Shown here: positions 24,431-39,284 of the stretch, piece after piece | Layout: each line of letters starts with the position of its first letter | Position numbering within the stretch: the first letter of the stretch is position 1 | From: Letharia columbiana | Taxonomy: Eukaryota; Ascomycota; Lecanoromycetes; Lecanorales; Parmeliaceae | Reading direction: 5' to 3' | DNA: 64,000 bases | Assembly (NCBI RefSeq): GCF_014066305.1 | Contig: NW_023501070.1 | Coordinates: forward strand, 496,001-560,000 | The notes under the pieces: generated by a model | Told to the model about the DNA's origin: nothing | Seen by the model: only the letters and a program-made list of their open reading frames with translations | Databases searched by the model: none | Program-made: the position numbers and the translations under genes

Positions 24431-25366
24431 TATTAAAAGTAGAATATTAGATATATTAGAAATTAAATAATTATTACTAAAAAGACTAATTATTAATTTA
24501 TAAGATATATGAATATTTATATATATAAAATAGATAATTAATAATAACTAATAATTACTAGCTTTAGTAATATGCGATATATTATGCGATAGCCGAAGGA
24601 ACTAATATTATAATACTTCTCGATAGTTTTAGATAGCTAGATTCCTTAAATCCTAGTATATTATATTCTATATATATTAGTTTCTAAATCTACGCTTTAT
24701 ATTTAGAATTAATTATTTACTTAACCTCGTTAAATCTATAAAAAAACTTCGATAGGAAAAATAGAAAGAGTGTCGGGGCTTTTGAATACCCGTTTCGGGA
24801 CCTCGAAATAATATAAGGGTTTTTGATGTTTTGCCCGTAATTGTTTCAGAACTAATAATTTGCCCGTATTGCTTCGGGACCTCGAAATGATCTGAGGGTT
24901 TTTGATGTTTTGCCCGCATTGTTTCGGGACCTCGAATGATATGAGGGTTTTTTATCCGTATTGATTTCGGGACCTCGGATGAAATGAGGATTTTAGTTCG
25001 ACATTTTTTATATAGGGATTAAATAGCGATAGTCCTCTCGTCGGTGGGTACGAGCTAAAAAAATGGGCTATCGCCATAAGGTGTATCTATTTATAAACGA
25101 TTATCGAAGACTTAGTTTAATATTCATATTAGAAAGTATAAGGATATTCGATACTACCCTACTCGCTTTCGAGCTTATAACCTATTAAAAGTAGAATACC
25201 AGATATATTAGAAAAGAATAATTATTACTAAAAAGACTAATTATTAATTTATGGAATATACGGATATTTATATATATAAAACAGATAGCTAATAGTAACT
25301 GGTAATTACTAGCTCTAATAATACGCGACATATTATACGATAGTCGAAGGAGCTAATATTATAACA
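24431..25366 (-). mobile_element. TRIM-like short LTR element, copy 2, minus orientation
   Basis: LTRs are 24431-24615 and 25183-25366. The primer-site complement lies just inside the right LTR (25182 downwards: GGTTATAAGCTCG on the minus strand). Both flanks carry the 5-bp duplication ACTTT (24426-24430 and 25367-25371). The interior has the GAGGTCCCGAAACAATACGG-type tandem motif, inverted. It has no coding capacity. It is inserted in copia copy A; the matching region of copy B near 33575-33590 lacks it. It is less AT-shifted than its host but more mutated than copy 1 at 62.05 kb. Confidence 0.85.
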
Positions 25367-28189
25367 ACTTTTACTTAGATTTAGATTTTTTATATAATTT
25401 ATATTATAAATAATATAATTAAAATTATAATATCTTTAAGAATAATAATATTATAAAATTCGATCTAAATTATATAATTACTCGATTTATTAATATTATA
25501 ATTAATTCTATTAATTTAATTAATATTAAAATCTATATACTAATTACGCTAGTTAATAAATCTTTTATATATAATTTATAGAGTATTATTATATTAATTA
25601 TTATTAATAAAGTTATCGAATATAAAATTTAATAAGAGACTTATATTAATAACTCTTATATTTATATTTAAATTTATAAATATTATAATTATTATAAGAA
25701 GAACTAATATAACGATATTAAATATATTTCTTTATATTTTAAATTTAAAAAATAGGATAGTAATAGTAATAGAAAAGATTATAACGATTACGAAGATTGT
25801 AGTAATTATAATAATAAAGGTAATAATAAAAAGAGTAATAATAATAATTCCTTTAGCTCGAGTAATAAAGATAAAAATATTTAAAATAATAAATTTATTA
25901 TTAATTACTAATTTAATAGTATTAAGATTATTATTATATTTAACTAGCGATAGCGTATAGTTTTATAATATATATTAATTTTAATCTAAAGAATATTATA
26001 TATCTTATTACTAATTCTTAATTTTTATAGAATTAAATTTATTATTTCTTTATTAAAAAGAGCTTAAAGACTATAGCTTAAACTTCTTTAATATTTATAA
26101 TTATTATACTATTATATTTATAATTTATTAATAATATTTATATTTAGTATATTACTTATAACTTCTTAATCTTTTAAATCTTTATTTTATTTAAATTATA
26201 TTATTTAATTAATAAAATTAATAGCTTAATTATAGCTATTAACTTTAAATATATTAAATTTAAATATAAAGATTTTAAAAATAAATAAATTTTATATATA
26301 AAAGATATCTAATATATTTCTAATAATAATTTTAATCTAATTTCTTAAGAGTAACTTAAAAATTAAATTTTTTTAATTTAATTTATATTTAAGAATATTA
26401 GAGTAGAGAAATATAATATTATTTTTAAACGCTAATATAATTATCTTTATATATTAAATATATAAATAAAAATCTTTATATATTTAATAGTTATTAATAA
26501 AGATATTTTTATCTATAATAAATTTACTATATCTATATCTATATTTAAATCTAAATTTTTATTCTTATTTATTAATATCTTAGATTTTTAAATTAATAAA
26601 AAAATCTTATATATATAATACGCTTATTATAATTACTTAAAATTTTAGAATCTTAAAAAATTAATTAAAATATATATCGAAATAAATTTATTTATTTTAT
26701 TTTTTAAGAATATATATAAATTATATAATATTATTAATATAAAAATTAAATTATATAAATATTATATAACGCTAGATTATTAAAGAAATAATTTAATTTA
26801 TAATAATCTTTAAAAGTCTTTTTTTATTTTTTATAATAATTATAAATAAATAATAATCTTTCTAAATAATAAAACGCTTTATTTCGCTATATTCTTATTT
26901 TCTAATAAAAATAATCTTATAATTCTCGCGATATTTAAGTCTTTTCTAAATTAAATTAAATATAAAAATTATATTTATATTAGATTTTATAATAACTATA
27001 ATTTTAAGTATAATAATTATAATATATATACTTTTCGATTTATTAAAGAAATTATTTAAAAAAATATTATATCTAATAATTTTTAAATAAATAATAAATT
27101 TAAATATTTTAATTAAATAATATAATATAAAATTAATATTATATTTAAAGAGAGTAAATTATTATAAAAATATTAATCAAAATTTATATAAGCTTTTAAT
27201 TATCTATATAATCTATAATTAATATTAAAAAGAAATATTATCTCTTATAAGGCCTTTATAAACTATTTATCTAATATTTTATATCTTTAAATTATTAAAT
27301 AAATTAATTTCTATTAAATATATCTATTAAATATCGATTAAATTAAATATAAGAATTACATTTATAAAAGGCGCTTAATTAATTATAAAGCTAATTAATT
27401 TTATTATATATTAATATTAAATAATAAAATTTAGATTTATTTAAATATAATTTAAATTAATAACGTTTTTTTTAAATTTATTTTATTTAAATTTAATCTC
27501 GCTAAAAAAAAAAAGATTAATAATTAAAATCTATTTAAGAATAGAAATAAGCGCTATATAAATACGTTATAAAAGATCGTATATAAGCTATTAATTACTT
27601 CTTTAATATTAATTTTAAAAAAGAGAGTCTTAAAAAGAATAAGATAAGAAATATTTATTAAAGTAATAATTATCTTAGCTAAAGTCGTTAAAGAATTCAT
27701 TATTATTATATAAATCCCTATTAAGAAAGTATCTTTATAAATATTTTTATAGTAAATATCTTTATAAATATTATTATAGATATTATTATAAATATATTTA
27801 GAGGAGATTAAGTCGAAATTACTTAAAATTCTAAGCGAAAATATACTCGCGGGATTTATTTTAATAATATCGACGTCTCTAATATAAGTCTTAATAAGGT
27901 CTATAATTAAATTTATAATTAATTAATAGTCTTCTTTAAAATAATCTAGGCGATATAAAGTTCTTAAAACTTATCGCGATCTTTTATTAGATTTACTTAC
28001 TCTTTTAATTAAAGTTAATACTTTTAAACTATTTAAATTTTAAACTTATTAAGAAATAATAGTAAATAAATATTAAAAAATAAAATAAAAATTTATTATA
28101 TAAAAAGAAGTTAACTCTTTTATAATTAATAATACTTAAATCTTAATAAATTTATTTTTAAATATATATACTCTAAATAATAAATAGAT

Positions 28190-28800
28190 TTATAAACTTA
28201 AGTAAGACTCTATTAAAAAGATTATATAATATAAAGTTTAATAAATAATTTATAATTTTAAATAGCGCGAAGGCGTAAATTTTAATAAGACTTTCGCTTT
28301 TATAATTAAGTTTATAAATTATAAAGCGATCTTTATTTTAGCGATAGCTCTTAATTAAAAATTAAAATAAATAAATATTAAAATTACTTTTCTTTATAAT
28401 AATATAAAGAAAATTATCTATATAATATAATTTATAGACTTTAAGATTAATAATAAATATAAGATATATAAGTTAAAGAAGGCGCTATATAATTTAAAGT
28501 AATTCTTAAAAATCTAATATAATATTCTCTTTATATATCTAAAGAAATTAGACTTTAAATTTATTATAATTAATTTCTTAATCTTTATTAATAATATTAT
28601 AATTATTATAATTTATATAAATAATATTCTCTTAATTAATTTCGATAAAGTAGAAATTTAAAATATTAAAAATAAGTTTAATAATTATTTCGAAATAATT
28701 AATTTAAAATTATATATTTATTATCTAGATATAACTATTATTAAAAATTATATTAATTATATTATTTAACTTAATTAAATAAAATATATTAAAAAGTTTC
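28190..28800 (+). pseudogene. copia reverse transcriptase remnant
   Basis: In one frame around 28250-28350 the translation resembles the REGVNFNKTFA...KF signature of copia reverse transcriptases, interrupted by stops from RIP. The following sequence matches 36260-36700 in copy B. Further on, near 29200-29300, the RNase H end region is recognisable by colinearity. Confidence 0.5.
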
Positions 28801-30378
28801 TTACTAAATATAATATATAAAAATTTAAAAATATATTTATTTTTATAAATATCGAAAGATATTAAATATTTAAAGAGAACTTTTAAATCTTTAAAGTCTT
28901 TTATATTAAGTATTAATTAATAATAAAATTATTAATATATATAATACTCGATATAAAATTAGATATTATATTTATAATTTTAATAATATCTTAATATAAT
29001 TTAAATTCTAATAAAGTTTATTAAAAAGCGATTAAGCGAATCTTTTACTATTTTAGATAAATTATTAATTATTAACTTATTTTTAAAGAAGATTTAAAAT
29101 CTTTAAATAATTATATTAATATTAATTAAATTAATAATTAAGATATTTATTACTTTATATTTAAATATATATTTAATATTAATAATAAGATTATTAATTA
29201 ATTATCGAAGTAATAATTTATTATAATACTTTTAATTTATAAAATTAAATATATTAATTAAATATAAATTATTAAAAAAATAATTTAATTATATAATTTA
29301 TTAAATTAATTTAATTTTAATAATAAATAAATATAAATAATAATTATTTTTTATAATAATTAAGACGTTATAATATTAGCTAAAAATCTTTAATTTTATA
29401 TTTATATTAAATATATTAATATTTAATATTATTATATATAAGAATAAGTTATTATTAAAAATATCGCTTTAAATTATATTCTTATCGATTAATAAATAAT
29501 TAATAATCTTATTAAGGCTCTTAATAAGAATAAATTTAAGAGATTTTATTAATTTATTAAATTAAAATATCGTTTATAAATTTTATTATAATCTTAATAT
29601 AGAGGAGCTATCTACTTTAGAAGAGCTATTTTATTAATTTTTATATTATAAATAATTAATTTAAATCGCTTATCGAGTCGCTATATTAAGCTTAATACTC
29701 TATAAACTCGCTATTTTATATCAAAATAGCTATTTCTTTAGCGCTATTATCGCTATTATTATTAAAACTTTTAAAGCTCTTTTAAAAAATCTATATCTAT
29801 TTATTATTAATATCTTAAATATTATATCTTTAAATTATCGCTATTATAACTACTATTATTAAGAACTAATTATTTAAAATAACTTTTATAAAAATTTTAT
29901 AGCCGGCGATATATAGCTAGAAGAATTTCTTTTAATTATTTTATTTAATTATCTTTATAAATATTCTTCGATCTTAAATTAATTAATTTTTAATATATAT
30001 TAGATAATCTAAAAATAAAATTTTCGAAAAATCGTTTTTTAATAAAAAGTGGAATTTAAGTTATATTTAGATAAGGGCTATAGTTTAATATAATTATTTT
30101 TAGATTTCGACTTTTTACTTTATCTATTCTATTTTAAATATCGCGAACTTTAAATCTTATATTTTTTAATTTTATTTATATAAGAGAGTAAGAATATATA
30201 GGGGTATATTTTTTACGCTAATTACCCGGCACTAACTTACCTTAACTATCTTAATATTAATTTACTCTTACTATCTAACGCTAGTCTTATCTTATTTATC
30301 TATTCGATTTTAATATCGTTAGTATTAAACTTCGTATTTACTAGATTTCGCTTATAAAAGAATATATACGAAGAAGAG

Positions 30379-30530
30379 TATTAAAATTCGAATTATATAA
30401 CTCTTAGCGTCTTAATAATTATATAATTATATTACGTAATACGCCTTAGCGCGTCTATATTAAGTCGCTCTTTTCTTTTATAGAACTCTATAGTTAATAT
30501 AACTAAGTATTCTATCTTTATATTTTATTT
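30379..30530 (+). repeat. copia LTR (3' LTR of copy A)
   Basis: Matches the 151-bp LTRs at 31445, 38494, 58585 and 60595, with a T..A core AACTCTTAGCGTCTTA near its start and TATTCTATCTT near its end. Confidence 0.65.
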
Positions 30531-30535
30531 TATAG

Positions 30536-30720
30536 CATTTAATATAATTATAATATTTAAATATTAATTTATTTACTTATTATAAGTAGATTAAATCTTT
30601 ATAATTAATATATTATTAAAAATCGTAAATTAAGCTTTATAATTTACGAAATTATATAAGTAATAATATTTATAGAAAGCTCGATTTTTCTAAGTATAAG
30701 TTTTCTATTTATAGATTTTT
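30536..30720 (+). repeat. Repeat B fragment
   Basis: Colinear with 10490-10690 and situated directly after the copia copy A LTR. Confidence 0.4.
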
Positions 30721-30909
30721 AATAAAAAGACTTAAATTAGCTAAAGAGTTAATTTATGATAGTTTAATAAAAAGACTTAAGAGAGTTAACGAGTATAATT
30801 TTTAATTTATTAATTAATTTAACTATAAGACGTAATAATCTTAAATTTATAGTTAATTATATATATAAATTTAATATTTTCTTAATTTAATTTTATTTTT
30901 TTATTTTAT

Positions 30910-31436
30910 TAATATATATAATAGAATAAGATAGTGTTAAATTTTAGAAAATCTATAAATTTATATATATAGTTATTTATTAAATTTATTAGATCTATAC
31001 TTTTTAATTAATATATCGCGAGTAAATAAATTAATATCTATAACTATTATTAAAAAATAAGTATATATTATTTAATATATAAAAAAACTTTTTATTTTCT
31101 ATTATTTTTTAAGATTTTAAATATCAAATTTTAAAGCGTAGTCTACGCTTTTCCAATTTTTAAGAATTTTAAAATTCAATCTTATAATTATTAAAGTGTA
31201 AGAAATTTCAATATCGTTTACTAGAGTTCGCTCGACAGTCGAATAGCCTTAATTAAAAAAAAAGATATATTTTATTTAATTTTAAAATAACTTTTTTATT
31301 TTCTATTAAAATTAGATTTTTTTATTTAAATTATAGAGTATAATATGAGCTTTTAAATGAATAAAGAATTATTAAATTAAGTCTTATAGATATTTAAAGA
31401 TAAGAAATTCAGATATCGCTTATTAAAGATCGCTTA
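30910..31436 (-). repeat. Family A, minus orientation, truncated by copia copy B
   Basis: Colinear with 10900-11440 and 40546-41060, but the final part (complement of the ACGAGTAAAGG start) is missing where the copia LTR begins at 31445. Copia copy B therefore landed in or beside this repeat. Confidence 0.5.
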
Positions 31437-31444
31437 TTAATATT

Positions 31445-34400
31445 TGTTGGAATTCGAATTACGTGACTCTTAGCGTCTTGGCGATTACGTGATATAATTA
31501 TATAATATATCTTAATATATTTATATCTAGTCGCTCTTTTCTTTTATAGAATTCTCTAATTAATATAATTAAGTATTCTATCTTATATTTTAATAGATTA
31601 TAAATTTAAACTCTATTTAATAATTATTTTAATTATTTTATAATTTATCTATTATTTATTATAATTATAATTACTTTTAATATATTTATTATATTAATAT
31701 TTATTAAATAATAATAATTATAATCGCGAAGAATCTCTTTTATTAATCTTTATAATATAGATATTTTTTATTTTAAAATAATTATTCTAATTAGATAATA
31801 TATATTAAATATACTTTTAATTAAAAGAGTAGAAATAATAAGTAAGAGAAATTATATTAAAATTATTAATATATTAATATATTATATTAATAATTTAATA
31901 TATAAACTCTCTTATTATTTTTTATATAAGATAATTTAAGACGAGTTAAGATATATTATATTTAATTATATAATATTAAAGTTATTATATATTATAATAG
32001 AATATTATATATTTATATTTTTTTATTATATAATTATTATAATTATTAAAATATTATTAATTTTTTTATATTAAATAAAATACGCTAAAAATAAAAGATA
32101 ATATATTCTTATTTTTATATTTTATTATATTAAAAATTAATAATAAGTAATTAAACTCTAATATTTTATTATATAATTTTTATAATAAGAGTTAAAATCT
32201 AATTTAAAATAACGATATAACGTTAAAAAAGAAAATAATTTATATCTTATATATCTAATATATTAATATATAAAAAAAAATTACTCTTTATTATAGCGAT
32301 TAAAAAATAATTATTCTTTATATTTATATAAATAAAATAATTTTATAAAGAAGCTTTAATTAGTTTTAATAAGCGAGTAAAATAAAATTATAAATAATCT
32401 TATATTTAATTTTAATTAATTTTTTTAATAAAAGAGTTAATTAGTAGAAGATATTATATTATAAATATAATAGAAGATAATTAAGATAATCGCGATAATA
32501 ATATAAAAAATAAAATTTAATTAAATTCCCTTTTAAGTATAAAGAGTAATGATTTTTTATAAAGATTTTATATATTTATATTATATTTCCTCTTAATATC
32601 TATAAATTAAAATTTATCTTTTTAAAATATTATTAATTATATTATAAATTATAATATAAGATTTCTTTTTAAATAATATTTTAAATTATATTAAGTTAAT
32701 TTTAAAGCTTAATAAGATTTTTTTTATATACTTTAAATAATTATAAGTATTTTAAATATAAATAATATTAATAGCGAGTATACTTTAATTTCTTATATTA
32801 ATTCTATTATTATATTAAATTAATTTATTTTTAAATTATTATTAAAGTTAATTTTAAATAAAGAGCTTTTTAAATTTAAAGCGAAGCTAATTTTATTAAT
32901 ATTATTTATTTTATTTATTTTATTAAATCTTATTATATTATAAATCTTATTTTTAAACTTAAACTTTTATTAAAGCTTTTCTCTATTAAATTTTAAAAAT
33001 TAAATTAATTTTTTATAAATAGTATTATATTTAAATATATTAATATTAAACTTTTAATTAATTTAAATTAATTTTATTAAATTTTTATATTTAAAAATAT
33101 TTTTAATTATTATAAATAAAAGTAAAATATATAGAATTTCTTTATATTATTAAATTTTTAATATTATATTAAAATTAATATTATTAAATTAATCTCTTAT
33201 TTAGTAATTATTATAAGAATAATAATTAATTAGTAATTTATAAAAGATACTTTTAAAGCTATTATTAATATAGATATTATAATATAAATTAAAGTATATT
33301 ATAAACTCTATATTATAATAAAAACTCGCTATAAAAATAACTCGCGTAATTTTATTAAAAGCTATATTAATATTATAATTATTTAAAAAAATTTAAAAAA
33401 ATATAAACTCTATAAATTAGATATTCTTAATTCTACTATTTAAAAACTAAAGTCTTTTATTTTTATTATTTATAAAAATAAGCTATAAATCTATATTAAT
33501 TAATTTATAAATCTATTATAAAAGATTAATAGCTTATTTAAAAAATATTTCTTTATTATTAATAAAAATTAAAAGATTTATTATTTTTATAAAAGTTTAG
33601 ATAATTAATATATTTAATATTATAAAATTTATAATTAAAATTATAACTTTTATAATAAAGATAAATCTTTTAAATTTATATTAATTTATATTAAAATATA
33701 ATAACTTAATATTATTTCTAATTTTATTATTTTTATTAAATTCTTTAATATTTATATAATAACTATTTATATCAAAATAAATATTTATATTTTTATTTCC
33801 GCGATACTTATATTAATTAAATATTATATTTAAAATAATATTAATTTAAATAATTTTTATATCTAAATATAAATCTATAAATATTATATTATTTATAATA
33901 AAAATTTTTATTTTATTAAAAAATACCTCGAATAATTAAAGTATAAACGCGTTTATAAAAAAATTTAAATTTTTAAAAATAGAGATTATAATAATTATAA
34001 TAATTAAGATAAAAAAAAAGATAATTAAAAAAATAATAATATTAATATTAAATTTAAATTTAAAAAATTTAAAAAAAAAAAGAATTAATTTTTTAATATT
34101 AAGATAATTATTATAATTACTTAATTTATAATAATATATTATTTTATTATTTATATTATTATTATATTTATTATTAACTTTTAAATTTTAAATAATAAAA
34201 TCTATAAATTTTTTAAAATTAAATTTTTAAATAAAGTTTTTATTATTATACTTTTTATTATAATAATAATATTCTCTACTTTTTTTCTTTAATTATATAT
34301 ATATTTAATATATTATTTATAATTTTTAATTTTTAAAATCTTTCTCTAGATTTTAAAAATTTTATTTTATTAATAAATTTATTAATAATAATTATATAAT

Positions 34401-37400
34401 TTTTAACTTTAATAATATTAATTTTAAATATAAAATAAAAAATATTAAATATATTTAAATTTTTAATAATATTTAATATATATCTAAATATAACTTTAAT
34501 TTTATTTTTAAAAAATAATTAAAGAAGTAATAATACTCGCTTTCTTTTATTTTTAACGATCTTTTTATAAAAAAATAATAATTTTTCTTTAAATATATTT
34601 AAAGTCGCTTTTATATATTTAATATTTAAAGAAATACTCTTTTAGCCTTAATTATTATTAATAAAAAAATTTATTTATAATAAATTTCTTATTAAGTCTA
34701 TAAAGCTCTCTAATTAGTAGAAGTTTTAGATTTATAAAAAGATTTTATATATATAATATATTTATATAAATTATTTAAATACTTAAAATATTAAAAAGAT
34801 AATTAAAATATATATTAAAATAAATCTTTTTAAATCTTTTTTTAATAATATTTATAAGTTATATTTTATAATTAGTTTTAAAATAAAGCTTTATAAATAT
34901 TATATTATTTTTAAAAGATAGAAGAATAATTTAATTTATATTAATCTTTAAAGATTATTTAATATCTTCTATTATAATTTTTTTATAATTATTTTTTTAA
35001 ATAATTTTACTTTATACTTTAATATTTATCTTCTATTAAATAAATTTAATAAATTTATTTTTATTATATTATACATTTTTTTCTTAATAATATAAAATAT
35101 AATAATTATTATTATACTCGCCTTCGCTTTAATTATAATATAAAATATTAAAATTATAAAATAAAAATCTTTTATCTATTTAAAAGAATTATCTAAAAAA
35201 ATATTATATTAAAGAAATTTTAAATAAATAGTAAATTTAAATAATTAGATATTATTATTTAATATAAAATTAATATAATATTTAAAAAAAGCGATTTATT
35301 ATAAAAATATTAAATTAAGTTTATTTATATTAAGAATTATTTATATAATTATTAACTCGTAATTAAATAAAATATTACTTCTTTTAAGATTTATATTAAT
35401 TTCTTTTTTAATATTTTTTATTTATATATTATTAAATAAATAAACTTTTATTAAATTATATTTAAAGTTATTAATTAAAAAAAATATTAAAATTATATAA
35501 TTAAGAAATAATTTATAAATTATTAAAATTATTTTTATTATATACTTTTAAATAATAATAAAATTATTATTATTTTTAATATTAAATAATTTAATAATAT
35601 CTCTTTTAAATTTATATTTTTTATTTTAGAGAAGAATATATATAATAATATTAAAATAATAATCTATTATAATAATTATTAATTTATTAAAATTATTAAT
35701 TATCTTAAAAATTATCTTTTCTCTTTATTTATAATTTTAAAGAAGAATTATTAAAAGAGATAAATAATTTTTATTAAAGATAAAGTTAATAATTTATTTA
35801 ATTTTATTTAAATTTTTAAAAGAACTTAATTAATAATTTTAGCTAATTTAAAATCTTTAAAAAAATAATTATCTAATATATTTAATAATAAAACTCTCTT
35901 TATAGCTTCTATAATAATACTTTTTAAATTTATTATTCGCTTTATAAATAATTATAATTTAATTCTAATAATAAGTTATTTATTCGATATCTTAAAAATA
36001 TATAAAAAACTCTCTTTAGATCCTCTAGCGCTATTAATAAAAATCTCTTTTTTTAAATTTTATAAATCTTAAATCTATAAAAAAATTATATTAAACTCTT
36101 ATTATAAAATATATTAAAAAATTATTATAAGAAAAAAAATTAACTCGCTTATTATTAATAAAATTTAAACTCTAATAAATCTTTTATTAAATATATATAT
36201 TTTAAAAGATTAATAGATTTATAAATTTAAGCGTAATTTTATAAAAAAGATTATATAATATAAAGCTCGCTAAATTATTTATAATTTTAAATAATAAAAA
36301 AAAATTAATTTTAATAAAATCTTTATTTTTATTATTAAATTTATAAATTATAAAGTAATCTTTATATTAATAATTATTTTAAATTAAAAACTTAAATAAA
36401 TAAATATTAAAATTATTTTTTTATATAATAATATTAAAAAGATAATTTATATTATTTAATTTATTAACTTTAAAATTAAAGACTAAAAAAATAAAATATA
36501 TAAACTTATTAAGATACTTTATAATTTAAAATAATCTCCTAAAATTTAATATAATACTCTTATAATCTATTTAAAGAAACTAAGTTTTAAATCTATTATT
36601 ATTAATCTCTCTATATTTATTAATAATATTATTATTATTACTATTTATATAAATAATATTCTATTTATAAATTTTAATAAAATTAAAATATAGAGTATTA
36701 AGAATAAGCTTAATAAGAAGTTTAAGATAATTAATTTAAGATTTTATATTTATTATTTTAATATAATAATTATTAAAAATTATATTAATCAAATTCTATA
36801 TCTTAATTAAAAAGATTATATTAATTTTTTAAAGAAATATAATATATTAAGCTTTACGCTATTACTTACTTTTATTAATAATAATAAATTTTATATTATT
36901 AAAAATAATTTTATCTCTATTAATTAATCTCGCTATATTTATTAATTAATTATAAAATTATTTATATATATAATATTAAATATTTAATTTAATATTATAT
37001 TTACTATTTTAATAATCTTTAAATATATTTTAAATCTTAATAAATTCTATTAAAAGATTATTAAGCGTATTTTTTAATATCTAAATAATATTAAAAACTA
37101 ATAATTAATATTTAAAGAAGATTTAAAATTATTTATTAATTATATAAATATAAATTAAATAAATAATTAAAATATTTAATATTTTATCTCTAATTATATC
37201 TTTAATATAAATAATATTATTATTAATTAATTATTAAAATAATAATTTATTATAACGCTATTCTTTTATAAGATTAAATATATTAATTAGATATAGATTA
37301 TTAAAAAGATAATTTAATTATATAAATTTTTTAATTAATTTAATTTTAGCGCTAAGTATATATAAATTATTATTATTTATTATAATAATTAAAATATTAT

Positions 37401-38644
37401 AACTCTTATTAAAAATTCTTAATTTTATATATATATTAAATATATTAATATTTAATATTATTATATATAAAAATAAGTTATTACTAATATCGTTATTTTT
37501 AAATATATTTTTATTAAATAATAAATAATTAATAAACTTATTAAGATACTATTTAAGAATAAATTTAAGAAATTTTATATATTAATTAAGTTAAAATATT
37601 ATTTATAATATTATTTATTTAAAAAAGCTAACTTTAACTTTAGAGAAGTTATTTTATTAATTTTTATAGTTTAAATAATTTATTTAAATCGCCTATTAAA
37701 CCTTAAACTTAATACTCTATAAACTCGCTATTTTATATTAAAATAGCTATTTCTTTAACGCTATTATCGCTATCGCTATTAAATCTTTAAAGCTCTTTTA
37801 AAATATTTTTATTTATATTACTATTATTATTAGCTATTATTATTAAAGAATTAAATATCTAAAATAATCTTATAAAAGTTTTATAGTTAATCGTAATATA
37901 TAAAATAAAGAATTTCTTTTAATTATTTTATTTAGTTATCTTTACGAATATCCTCTAATTTTAAATTAATCGATTTTTAATATATATTAGATAATCTAAA
38001 AATAAAATTTTTAAAAAATCGTTTTTTAATAAAAAGTGAAATTTGGGGTTTAATATAGTCGTTTTTAGATTTCGACTTTTTACTTTAATTACTCGGCGCT
38101 AAACTTACTTTAACTATTTAGCTTAAACTTTATTTTAATTATTTAACGTTAAAATTTATTTTAATTATTTAATATAAACTTTACTTTAATTATTATAATT
38201 AAATTTACTTTAATTATTTAGCTTAAATTTTACTTTAATTATTTAATATTAAACTTACTTTAATTATTTAATTTAAACTTTACTTTAATTATTTAATATT
38301 AAATTTACTTTAATTATTTAATTTAAACTTTACTTTAATTATTTAATTTAAATTTTATTTTAATTATTTAACGCTAAACTCTAGCGAAAATTAATTAAAT
38401 TATTTTTATTTTATTTATTTAATTTTAATATTATTAGTATTAAACTTTATATCTATCGAATTTTATATATAAAAGAATATATATAAAGAAGAGTATTAGA
38501 ATTTAAATTATATAACTTTTAGCGTCTTAATAATTATATAATATAATTATATAATATATCTTAGTATATTTATATCTAGTCGCTCTTTTCTTTTATAGAA
38601 CTCTCTAGTTAATATAACTAAGTATTCTATCTTATATTTTAATA
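31445..38644 (+). mobile_element. Full-length Ty1/copia retrotransposon copy B (7.2 kb), RIP-degraded
   Basis: LTRs of 151 bp at 31445-31595 (begins TGTTGGAATTCGAATTACG) and 38494-38644. A primer-site-like sequence starts at 31596 (RIP form of GGTTATGAGCCC). Gag-to-RNase H order is inferred by colinearity with copy A; the RT region is about 36230-36740. All frames are destroyed. The flanking five bases are ATATT on the left and AAATT on the right, so no exact target duplication is claimed. The 3' untranslated part carries an expanded 25-bp tandem array (38092-38390). Confidence 0.75.
38092..38390. repeat. About twelve copies of a 25-bp repeat in the copia 3' region
   Basis: Units of the form TTTACTTTAATTATTTAATT plus about five bases, with variants ending AACGCTAAA or ATATTAAAC. 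The same place in copia copy A (30219-30300) has only about three diverged units, so the array is variable between element copies. Confidence 0.8.
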
Positions 38645-38675
38645 AAATTTATATAAAAAAAAATAAATTTAATTA

Positions 38676-39275
38676 ATAGATCTTTACTTTATATATATTA
38701 ATAGAATAAAATAGAGCTAAATTAGAAAATCTTAAATATATATATATATAGTTAATTATAATTTTAAAGTTATTACGCCTTTTAACTAGATCGGCTAAGT
38801 TATCGCGAATAATCCAATTAGTATTCGTAACTATTAAAATCTCTTACTCTACTTTTAGCCCTTTAATAACTTTACTATTTTCTATTAAAATTTTTAAATT
38901 ATTTTTTCAAATTATAGAGCGAATATTGCGCTCTTTAATAACGTAAAATTTTTAAAATTCAATCTTATAATTATTAAAGAGTAAGAATCTTAGATATCGC
39001 TTATTAAAGTTCGATAGCCCTAATTAAAAAATAGATATATTTTATTTAATTTTAGAATAACATTTTTATTTTCTATTTAAATTTCGAGGTTTTTCTTTTA
39101 AATTATAGAACGTATAATAGACTTTTAAATAAAAAAAGAATCTTAAAATTTAATCTTATAGTTCTTTAAAGATAAGAAATTTAAATATCGCTTATTAAAG
39201 ATTACTTATTAAATTTACTTAATAACTCTAATTAAAAAAAACGATTATAAATTTAATTTATAAACCTTTACTCGT
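38676..39275 (-). repeat. Family A, minus orientation, long form
   Basis: Colinear with the 10900-11505 copy and ends at the complement of the ACGAGTAAAGG start. It is mostly RIP-converted with a better preserved patch near 38900-38960. Confidence 0.5.
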
Positions 39276-39284
39276 TCTATTATA

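Larger units (their letters stand above)
22601..30530 (+). mobile_element. Ty1/copia retrotransposon copy A, RIP-degraded, with nested insertion
   Basis: It is colinear with copia copy B (31.6-38.6 kb) over gag, integrase, reverse transcriptase and RNase H regions, with mostly transition differences. At 22601 the sequence matches GGTTATGAGCCC after C-to-T and G-to-A changes, complementary to the anticodon arm of initiator tRNA-Met and so a half-tRNA primer site of copia type. A 936-bp LTR element is inserted at 24431-25366. The 3' LTR is at 30379-30530. No intact frame survives, so the element is not autonomous. Confidence 0.6.

Noticed and set aside
24713..24919. 68-codon minus-strand ORF in the TRIM interior
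   Set aside because: It is a by-product of the tandem motif and is not preserved in the copy at 62 kb, so it is not a real gene.
31440..38649. Target site duplication of copia copy B
   Set aside because: Flanks ATATT and AAATT differ by a transversion that RIP cannot produce, so no duplication is claimed.
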